Shown here one piece after another: positions 7,446 through 12,921 of a DNA stretch of 14,960 nt; within the stretch, counting starts at the first letter, position 1, and each line of letters starts with the position of its first letter. A program made the position numbers and the translations under genes. The notes below the pieces were generated by a model that saw nothing but the letters and a program-made list of their open reading frames with translations, made no database searches and had not been told where the DNA came from. The stretch spans positions 1 through 14,960 of the forward strand of contig CAZTCB010000033.1 of the NCBI GenBank assembly GCA_964612455.1, in the 5' to 3' direction. The stretch is from SFEB01 sp964612455. GTDB taxonomy: Bacteria; Bacillota; Clostridia; Christensenellales; CAG-314.

Positions 7446-8327
7446 TCACTCGCGTCCTAAAAAATTAAAATCGGGAACATATTTTTCGTTCGCCGACGTC
7501 AGTTCCTGCGAAAAACCGTTTTTTAATCCTATTTCAAAGAAATAATCGACAGCCTGCTCGTACTCGTCAGGCGTCAATCTTCTCTTTAAGTTTTCAAACG
7601 GCACGGACTCGTCGGGAGGAAAGTACTGCGACATCAGACTCACGAACACTTCTTTACCGAAATCGCGCACTATATCAAGCACGAGTTTGGTATTTTCAAT
7701 ACAGTCTGGTAGCACGAGATGACGAACGATAACTCCCTTTCGTATTACCCCGTCCTCATCAAAAACGTTGTTCGGTTGCTGTAAAAGCATTTCCCTCAAC
7801 GCCGTGACAGCCACTTTCGGATAATCGGCTCGCGCACCGTATTTTTTGGCAAGATCGAAGTCGCCGTATTTAAAATCCGGCAAATACACGTCCACGAGAC
7901 CGGCGAGTTTTTTCAGCTCTTCCGCGTCGTCATACCCGCTACTGTTGTAAACCACGGGTATCCCGTTGAGTTTTGGCTTTAACTCATTTAAAAACGAAGC
8001 CAGCGGAGTAATATAATGGCTCGGTGTAACGAAACTCAATGTCTGCGCTCCCCGCTCTGCCAACGATAAAACGATATCCGTCAATTCTTTTTCCGACACG
8101 ACTTTACCGTCACCCGTATGGCTTATTTTTGCATTTTGACAAAACACGCAATTGAGGTTGCACCCGCTAAAAAACACGGCACCCGTACCCCGTTGACCGC
8201 TTATACACGGTTCTTCCCAAAAATGCAGATCGGCGTGAGCGATTTTAAACTTTTTCGGAGATTTGCACGCACCCGTCCCCGTTTCTCTGTCTGCTCCGCA
8301 TTTGACCGGGCAGTCGTAACATCTCAT
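7446..8327 (-). CDS. Radical SAM protein of the PflX / COG1313 family
   Basis: This predicted [4Fe-4S] radical S-adenosylmethionine enzyme of 293 residues is often labelled a putative pyruvate formate-lyase activating enzyme, although the substrate of the family is not established. The cluster motif is CNLNCVFC (C56, C60, C63) within FFSGCNLNCVFCQN. An extra N-terminal cysteine group (C3, C6, C10, C21; CYDCPVKCGADR) is characteristic of this family and may bind a second cluster or zinc. Further family blocks are LHFWEEPCISG, VYNSSGYDD, VDVYLPDFKYGD, VIVRHLVLP and VSLMSQYFPP. The start follows AAGGG (8335-8339) by 7 nt and lies 3 bp after the DUF4438 stop, so the two are almost certainly co-translated. 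No glycyl radical enzyme partner is present in the window. Confidence 0.9.
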   Translation of the reverse strand: MRCYDCPVKCGADRETGTGACKSPKKFKIAHADLHFWEEPCISGQRGTGAVFFSGCNLNCVFCQNAKISHTGDGKVVSEKELTDIVLSLAERGAQTLSFVTPSHYITPLASFLNELKPKLNGIPVVYNSSGYDDAEELKKLAGLVDVYLPDFKYGDFDLAKKYGARADYPKVAVTALREMLLQQPNNVFDEDGVIRKGVIVRHLVLPDCIENTKLVLDIVRDFGKEVFVSLMSQYFPPDESVPFENLKRRLTPDEYEQAVDYFFEIGLKNGFSQELTSANEKYVPDFNFLGRE

Positions 8328-8330
8328 ATC

Positions 8331-9200
8331 TCAGCCCTTGATTATTCCCAAAATTTTTCCTATATTGGCGTTGTCGTCTATATATGGCTCGATAATATCT
8401 TTTTTACTGGTTAACAACGCAGTCACCCCGGGACCATGTCCCGCGATAAGGCAATCGCTATGAACAACCACTCCCAAAGTCCCGCTACCTTCGTAAAAAC
8501 ACCTGCCTATCGTGTTGTCGCAATCTTTAAGATACACGAGGTCGCCGAAACGCAAATCGTTTAATCCGCATTTATCTATTGCCGCACGATCCTGCGTCAT
8601 GATATCGTAATCGCCCGTAGCGGCGTCGTTGCTACCTATACCGCTCCCCATAAAGTGCGCAGGGACTATACCCCTGACGCCGACTTTTAGTTTGCCGTTT
8701 TCCTGTTTTACGGGGAGTTTTTCAAGCAAATCCGGATCGAGGTTGAGCACACGCACGTCGGGATAATCACAAAGACCGAGTCCTTGCCCTACCGCCTTTA
8801 CGAGTATTTTGTCATTCGGGCACAACAACTCTTTGGTCTCGGCATCAAACCACACGATAAGATGTTCGATACCTCCGTGTTTGCCGGTTACGATACCCGT
8901 CCTGCCTTTGGCATCGCCGCTGACGACCTTTACCGTATTGCCGACGCAGGATAAAAAATTTAACGCTCCGTTTTCGGTCTCGCTGTCGTTAAAACATGAC
9001 ACGTCGGGCTCTACGTGATCCCCCGCCCAACCGTAAACGCTGTCGCCCAAAGTGACGTTGTAGCAAATCGCACCGACCGTTGGATAAGCCACGACGCCGC
9101 CGTCAAAAGCAAAACGTTGAACGGTTTTTCTTACCGTGGGATTGTGGACCTTGCCGACGACGGACTGCGCGACTACTTTTTCTCTATTGGTTTTTAACAT
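8331..9200 (-). CDS. DUF4438 domain-containing protein
   Basis: This soluble 289-residue protein is recognised as a DUF4438 member, a family of unknown function. Family-like blocks seen here include YNVTLGDSVYGWAGDHVEP, VVSGDAKGRTGIVTGKHGG, GQGLGLCDYPDVRVLNLDPD, MGSGIGSNDAATGDYDIMTQD, LRFGDLV and VVHSDCLIAGHGPGVTALLTS. The many conserved Asp, His and Gly residues look like a ligand or metal site, but that is inference. The start at 9200 is set by GGAGGTG (9205-9211); a longer reading to 9377 would run through the promoter and is rejected. It is the first gene of a unit with the PflX-type radical SAM protein and is divergent from upp. No signal peptide or membrane segment is seen. Confidence 0.88.
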   Translation of the reverse strand: MLKTNREKVVAQSVVGKVHNPTVRKTVQRFAFDGGVVAYPTVGAICYNVTLGDSVYGWAGDHVEPDVSCFNDSETENGALNFLSCVGNTVKVVSGDAKGRTGIVTGKHGGIEHLIVWFDAETKELLCPNDKILVKAVGQGLGLCDYPDVRVLNLDPDLLEKLPVKQENGKLKVGVRGIVPAHFMGSGIGSNDAATGDYDIMTQDRAAIDKCGLNDLRFGDLVYLKDCDNTIGRCFYEGSGTLGVVVHSDCLIAGHGPGVTALLTSKKDIIEPYIDDNANIGKILGIIKG

Positions 9201-9216
9201 AAAACACCTCCGTAAT

Positions 9217-9245
9217 ATTATATAGTCAAAACAAAAAAAACTCAA
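9217..9245 (-). promoter_or_regulatory. Promoter of the DUF4438-PflX unit
   Basis: On the minus strand TTGAGT (9240-9245), a 17-nt spacer and a perfect TATAAT (9217-9222) lie 16 bp before the DUF4438 ATG. The predicted start falls at about 9210, so the ribosome binding site would be at the very 5' end of the transcript. Confidence 0.7.
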
Positions 9246-9312
9246 CACTTGAAATAAAATTTTTTTTAAATAAAAAAACAACTCAAAATTAACCTCAATA
9301 GCCTTAAAACAC

Positions 9313-9346
9313 TTGCAAAATCGAGCAAATTGGTTTAAAGTATAAC
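9313..9346 (+). promoter_or_regulatory. Weak promoter candidate for upp
   Basis: TTGCAA (9313-9318) and TAAAGT (9336-9341) are 17 nt apart. A better -10-like TATAAC (9341-9346) has no matching -35 at normal distance. The assignment is tentative. Confidence 0.25.
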
Positions 9347-9375
9347 TAATAAAATTTTTTCTTGGAGGAAAAAAC

Positions 9376-10002
9376 ATGAGCGTTGTTATTTTTGATCATC
9401 CCCTCATCAAACACAAGGTTGCCTTACTCCGCGACCAGGAAACCCACACCAACCAGTTCAGAGAGCTTATTGAAGAAATCACCACGTTGATGGCTTTCGA
9501 GGCACTAAAGGACATCCCTACCAAAGAGGTACAGGTCACCACGCCGTTAGAAACCACCACGCAGACGGTCGTTGTCGAAAACAGCGTTGCCATCATCCCT
9601 ATTCTCAGGGCAGGGCTCGGTATGGTTAACGGTATCCACACACTGCTTCCCACTGCAAAAGTCGGTCATATCGGTATGTACCGTGACCACGATACTCTCC
9701 AACCGAAAGAGTACTATTGCAAACTTCCCGAAAAAATCGACGAAAAAATCTGCATCGTCATCGACCCGATGCTCGCAACCGGCGGCAGTGCCGTAGCCGC
9801 AATAGACCTTCTTAAAAAACACGGCTGCACGAAAATCAAATTGATGAACATCATCGCTGCTCCCGTAGGTATAGAGGTCGTCCAAAAAGCACACCCCGAC
9901 GTACAGATTTACGTCGCGCAACAAGACCGCTGCCTTAACGAACACGGCTATATTCTCCCCGGACTCGGAGACGCCGGCGACCGCATATTCGGCACCAAAT
10001 AA
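9376..10002 (+). CDS. upp: Uracil phosphoribosyltransferase
   Basis: Upp converts uracil and PRPP to UMP and pyrophosphate in pyrimidine salvage in the cytoplasm. The 208-residue length is typical for the family. The PRPP-binding loop is VIDPMLATGGSA (128-139), the flexible region contains IPILRAGLGM (74-83), and the C-terminal uracil-recognition segment is GYILPGLGDAGDRIFGT. GGAGG at 9364-9368 precedes the ATG by 7 nt. It is a single-gene unit, divergent from the DUF4438 gene and closed by a hairpin terminator 28 bp after its stop. I see no PyrR-type leader or attenuator upstream. Confidence 0.98.
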   Translation: MSVVIFDHPLIKHKVALLRDQETHTNQFRELIEEITTLMAFEALKDIPTKEVQVTTPLETTTQTVVVENSVAIIPILRAGLGMVNGIHTLLPTAKVGHIGMYRDHDTLQPKEYYCKLPEKIDEKICIVIDPMLATGGSAVAAIDLLKKHGCTKIKLMNIIAAPVGIEVVQKAHPDVQIYVAQQDRCLNEHGYILPGLGDAGDRIFGTK

Positions 10003-10026
10003 CAACCGTAAATCATTTACCGCACG

Positions 10027-10065
10027 AAAAAAACGCACCGAGCTAAAAGGTGCGTTTTCTTTTTG
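10027..10065. terminator. Shared bidirectional terminator between upp and the MBG/YDG protein gene
   Basis: A perfect 10-bp stem pairs AAAACGCACC (10030-10039) with GGTGCGTTTT (10049-10058) around a 9-nt loop. A T-rich tail follows on the plus strand, and seven Ts follow on the minus strand. It sits between the convergent stops of upp and the surface-protein gene and can serve both. Confidence 0.85.
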
Positions 10066-10078
10066 TTTTTTAAATACT

Positions 10079-11284
10079 TCAGGTTCCACTCGCCACCGAC
10101 TGCTTGTTTTTACCCGAGATATCCGCCGTCGTAGTAGTAGGTGCCACGACGTAGTTTTCGCCGTCTTCGCCGACCAAAGTCACGCTTTCTATTACTACCG
10201 TTTTATTTTTTCCGCAACTTGCGTCGACAAAATGAGCGTTAATCGAGCCGATACTGACGTTGTCCGACGGCAAAACTCCGTTTAAAGCGCCGCCGTTTAT
10301 AAAAGTAACGCTCGTAGTGCCGTCAAATACCTTGTCAGCCGCCTCTACGCCGTCCAAAGTGACGTTTAGCGGCGTTATCGTCCCGAAAAACGACGTATCC
10401 TGACAGTTTACGCTATAATTTTGCGAGTTTGCGCCCTCAAGTATGCAATTCACGACAGAAACTCGCTTGTTTGAGCCGACGTTTTTATCCAAAAACTCCA
10501 AATCGACCTTTGCCGTAACCAAATCGTTGTTTATTAATCCCTCCAAAACGAGTTTCGAGGAGTCGACACCCGTCGTCCCGTCGTAAACCTTCGCAAACTG
10601 ACAAGGAGCAAAAGTTAATTCTCTCGGCAATATCGTCAAAGCTCCGTCCTGTATCATGACGTCGTATTTATCCGATTGATATTTTACCGTCAACGGATAC
10701 GTCCCGACCGTAGCCCGCGACGACGACTCAAAAACGATACTTCCGTCAAAATCGGCACTCTCGGCGGTATCGCCATCAACCCAACCTTCTGCCGTCGCCG
10801 TCAAATCTCCCGCATTCTCGCCGTAAGTCATAGTGACGTACGGAGCGGAAACTACGAGCAACGGTTTTGAAACGGTCACGTCTTTTTCCGCAAGCAACTC
10901 GTCGTCGAGCTTGACGGATATCTTATGCTGCCCCACCGAAAAACCGCTTATATCCAAACTAAGGTCGACGTCCTGCGTATACGCATCGCGCCGTATTTCA
11001 TTATCGTCGACAAACCACACGATATCTTTACCCTGCGCGACGTACCCGTTAGTCAGCGTCAACTCTGCTGTCGCACCGCTACCGTATCGATAATTTTCAT
11101 TCGCCGACAGATTGCCGTACACTGTAACCCTGCTGTTTTTAGCCGCCCAGACGATGAGTAACACGAAAGCGGCAATGACCACGAGCGTAAAAACCCACAC
11201 CGCGACGTCACCTTCGTTGCCTTGCTTGGTTTTAACCGCATCGTCTGCATTATTATTTTTTTTGTTTTTATCGATTTCGGACAT
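10079..11284 (-). CDS. Single-pass surface protein with MBG/YDG-type repeats
   Basis: The 401-residue protein has a short charged cytoplasmic tail (1-26, rich in K, N and D), one membrane helix at about 27-47 (VAVWVFTLVVIAAFVLLIVW) and a large predicted extracellular part. That part reads as an Ig-like beta domain (about 52-138), one MBG-type repeat (about 143-219, with VTMTYGENAGDLTA and a VGTYPLTVKY close) and two YDG-type repeats (about 220-305 with AKVYDGTT, and 306-391 with DKVFDGTT), each ending near an NY pair. Such repeats occur in bacterial adhesins and surface proteins. There is no LPXTG sorting signal and no cleavable signal peptide, so the N-terminal helix is the likely anchor. 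AAAGGAG at 11291-11297 is 6 nt from the ATG. A GATAAT at 11312-11317 may be a -10 box, without a good -35. The function is unknown. Confidence 0.8.
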   Translation of the reverse strand: MSEIDKNKKNNNADDAVKTKQGNEGDVAVWVFTLVVIAAFVLLIVWAAKNSRVTVYGNLSANENYRYGSGATAELTLTNGYVAQGKDIVWFVDDNEIRRDAYTQDVDLSLDISGFSVGQHKISVKLDDELLAEKDVTVSKPLLVVSAPYVTMTYGENAGDLTATAEGWVDGDTAESADFDGSIVFESSSRATVGTYPLTVKYQSDKYDVMIQDGALTILPRELTFAPCQFAKVYDGTTGVDSSKLVLEGLINNDLVTAKVDLEFLDKNVGSNKRVSVVNCILEGANSQNYSVNCQDTSFFGTITPLNVTLDGVEAADKVFDGTTSVTFINGGALNGVLPSDNVSIGSINAHFVDASCGKNKTVVIESVTLVGEDGENYVVAPTTTTADISGKNKQSVASGT

Positions 11285-11364
11285 TGTTTTCTCCTTTCCT
11301 TTTTAGTGTGCATTATCGAAAAAAGATTATTCGTTACCGTTAAATAAAAACTAAAAAAAACAAC

Positions 11365-11391
11365 AAAAAAACGCGTCCAAAAACGCGTTTT
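11365..11391 (-). terminator. Terminator of the TetR-family gene
   Basis: AAAACGCG (11368-11375) pairs with CGCGTTTT (11384-11391) around an 8-nt loop. On the minus strand the stem continues into a T tract and a further T-rich stretch. It begins 25 bp past the TetR stop and separates this gene from the surface-protein gene. Confidence 0.8.
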
Positions 11392-11416
11392 AGCTATCAA
11401 ACTCAACCGATTGATA

Positions 11417-11989
11417 TCAATCATAGTTTTTAAGGCGCTGTCCCAGTCCGTCAAAAAAGAATACAACCAGCTCCCTGACGTTTCGCTTTTGCTCATCGGG
11501 CGTCGTTTCCGACTGCTTTGTAAAAGTCAGTGCCTGCAAAAAACCCGCAGTTACCGCGGCCGCAAAAAACGGATTTTTTATCTTGGTTGAAAAATCAGGA
11601 TACCAGGCAAGAATTTTTTCCACCACTTTAGAACATTCTTCCGTCAATATGGTTTTAAATCCGTCAACGTAAAAACTGCTCGCCTGCTGAATAATGGACA
11701 ATTTGTCCGCATGCTGACACAAATAATCGACGACAGCCTCCGCCGCGTATATGGGATCCTGCTCTTTCGTAAAGCGCGCCATAATCTGCTCGCCTATCTC
11801 CTCGACTATCGGCTGCAACACGGCGCAAAACAACGCGTCTTTATTTGAAAAATAACGATAAATATTGCCTATTGATATACCTGCGTTTTCGGAAATAACC
11901 CTTACCGAAGCGCCTATCCCGTTGGATATAAACTCTTGCTCCGCCGCCGCCAAAATACGCTCGCGCACGTCTGTTTTCAGATACTGCAT
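11417..11989 (-). CDS. TetR/AcrR-family transcriptional regulator
   Basis: This is a predicted dimeric ligand-responsive repressor of 190 residues, the usual TetR length. The N-terminal DNA-binding domain (residues 6-56) contains RERILAAAEQEFISNGIGASVRVI split over two helices, then the helix-turn-helix ending in IGNIYRYFSNKDALF, a strong family signature. The C-terminal two thirds are helical and divergent, so the inducer cannot be predicted. TAAGGA (11998-12003) lies 8 nt from the ATG. It is divergent from the phosphoribosyltransferase gene, and repressors of this family often control such a neighbour, but I found no clear operator shared by both promoters. The surface-protein gene downstream is separated by a terminator. 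Confidence 0.92.
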   Translation of the reverse strand: MQYLKTDVRERILAAAEQEFISNGIGASVRVISENAGISIGNIYRYFSNKDALFCAVLQPIVEEIGEQIMARFTKEQDPIYAAEAVVDYLCQHADKLSIIQQASSFYVDGFKTILTEECSKVVEKILAWYPDFSTKIKNPFFAAAVTAGFLQALTFTKQSETTPDEQKRNVRELVVFFFDGLGQRLKNYD

Positions 11990-12008
11990 ATTCTTTTTCC
12001 TTACCCGT

Positions 12009-12036
12009 ATTATACCACAAAAAAATCGACGGTCAA
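12009..12036 (-). promoter_or_regulatory. Promoter of the TetR-family gene
   Basis: On the minus strand TTGACC (12031-12036), a 16-nt spacer and a perfect TATAAT (12009-12014) lie 19 bp before the start codon. The -10 is embedded in GTATAATAC, a near-perfect short palindrome that might be part of an operator. Confidence 0.75.
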
Positions 12037-12041
12037 TTGTT

Positions 12042-12129
12042 TTTAGCGAAAAAACTTTGATTTTTTCATTTTTGTTTTTTGCCGCTCATCGACGCCGCAA
12101 AAAAATCGAAGAAAGTTTAAATCGCTAAA
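12042..12129. repeat. 88-bp imperfect inverted repeat in the TetR/phosphoribosyltransferase gap
   Basis: Three nested arm pairs are visible: TTTAGCGA (12042-12049) with TCGCTAAA (12122-12129), AAACTTT (12052-12058) with AAAGTTT (12112-12118), and GATTTTTT (12059-12066) with AAAAAATC (12100-12107). They are separated by a small internal loop and a GAAG bulge on the right arm. The structure lies between the TetR -35 box and the phosphoribosyltransferase -35 box, outside both predicted transcripts. It might be a small mobile-element relic, an unannotated RNA or a protein-binding structure; none can be decided from sequence alone. Confidence 0.65.
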
Positions 12130-12151
12130 TCAAAAAAATATCCTCAACGGT

Positions 12152-12180
12152 TTGACATTGACGAAAATTGAGAGTACAAT
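12152..12180 (+). promoter_or_regulatory. Promoter of the phosphoribosyltransferase gene
   Basis: A perfect TTGACA (12152-12157), a 17-nt spacer and TACAAT (12175-12180) form a strong sigma-A-like promoter with a predicted start near 12187. TTGA occurs three times here (12152, 12158, 12168), which might reflect a regulator site. Confidence 0.8.
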
Positions 12181-12186
12181 GAGAGA

Positions 12187-12285
12187 GTAAACGGTCGCCG
12201 TTTAAGGCGTCGCGCTTTACACACCGCTCGGCGGCGATGATATACCGTCGATGCGGTTTACGCCATACGGAGGACGATTTTTTTT
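12187..12285 (+). promoter_or_regulatory. Structured leader of the phosphoribosyltransferase mRNA
   Basis: The predicted leader of about 99 nt begins with a perfect hairpin, TAAACGG-TCG-CCGTTTA (12188-12204). A second short hairpin with the same TCG loop follows (CCGC-TCG-GCGG, 12224-12234), then ACCG/CGGT (12244-12257). Competing long-range pairs exist: GTAAAC (12187-12192) with GTTTAC (12256-12261), or GGCGT (12206-12210) with ACGCC (12260-12264). The ribosome binding site CGGAGG (12268-12273) is followed by eight Ts directly before the ATG. It does not match the purine riboswitch core I know. Confidence 0.4.
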
Positions 12286-12828
12286 ATGGAAAACAAAGTT
12301 TTAAAACTCGATATCGCCGGTTATAAAGCCGAACTACCTATTTTACCGTTACCGAGCGGAGTCAACATTGCATTTTTTAACCTTCATGGCGATACTTTTT
12401 TGACGCGGCACTGCGCAAAGCAACTCTCCAAGCACCTCGGGGATTGTCAGGTCCTCATTACCGCGGAGTCTAAAGGATTGCAACTCACTCATTGCATCGC
12501 GGAAGAACTATCGATGCCTTTTTACGCAGTCGCTCGCAAGTCTAAAAAACTCTATATGCAAGACGGTCTCGATATAGTGATAGACTCGTCCATTACCACC
12601 GGTAAAGAACAACACCTTTATCTCTCTCGACACGACGCCGACCTAATCAAAGGTAAAAAAGTAGGCATCATCGACGACGTTGTCAGCACGGGAGCAAGTC
12701 TCGCAGGGTTGGAAAAATTAGTAAATCTCGCAGGCGGAATCATTACGAAAAAAGCTTTCGTCCTCGCAGAGGGCAAAGCCGCCGAGCGCGACGACGTGAT
12801 TTATCTCGCGCCTATACCCCTGCTGTAA
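12286..12828 (+). CDS. Type I phosphoribosyltransferase, probably purine-related
   Basis: This 180-residue cytoplasmic PRPP-dependent phosphoribosyltransferase is distantly like adenine or xanthine phosphoribosyltransferases. The PRPP-binding signature is VGIIDDVVSTGAS (126-138). A second family block is LITAESKGLQL (57-67), comparable to the ESRG-type loop of adenine enzymes, and the flexible loop lies around KSKKLYMQDG (85-94). The hood and substrate-specifying residues are not distinctive enough to name the base. The ATG follows CGGAGG with a slightly long 12-nt gap. It has its own strong promoter and structured leader, is divergent from the TetR gene, and ends at a strong terminator, so it is a single-gene unit. 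It could alternatively be a regulatory PurR-like domain, but no DNA-binding part is present. Confidence 0.85.
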   Translation: MENKVLKLDIAGYKAELPILPLPSGVNIAFFNLHGDTFLTRHCAKQLSKHLGDCQVLITAESKGLQLTHCIAEELSMPFYAVARKSKKLYMQDGLDIVIDSSITTGKEQHLYLSRHDADLIKGKKVGIIDDVVSTGASLAGLEKLVNLAGGIITKKAFVLAEGKAAERDDVIYLAPIPLL

Positions 12829-12845
12829 AAATATCGCGATAAACC

Positions 12846-12889
12846 AAACGGGTTGCGTCTAATATAGACGCAACCCGTTTTTATTTATT
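12846..12889. terminator. Strong terminator between convergent phosphoribosyltransferase and prepilin genes
   Basis: A perfect 15-bp stem pairs 12846-12860 (AAACGGGTTGCGTCT) with 12866-12880 around an AATAT loop. A T-rich tail (TTATTTATT) follows on the plus strand, so it clearly ends the phosphoribosyltransferase transcript. The minus-strand side has only a short T stretch, so service to the convergent prepilin gene is possible but weaker. Confidence 0.88.
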
Positions 12890-12921
12890 GTTTATTGTCG
12901 ATTAAAAACAATTTTAGTTTG

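Noticed and set aside
7342..7449. N-terminal extension of the P1B-like protein to an ATG at 7449
   Set aside because: It would run through the promoter at 7360-7388 and overlap the radical SAM gene end; the ATG at 7341 has a GGAGG site.
9201..9377. N-terminal extension of the DUF4438 protein
   Set aside because: It covers the promoter and low-complexity intergenic DNA; the family start matches MLKTNREKVVAQSVVG at 9200.
12187..12285. Known purine (guanine/adenine) riboswitch
   Set aside because: The three-way junction core and conserved loop sequences I know for that class are not found.
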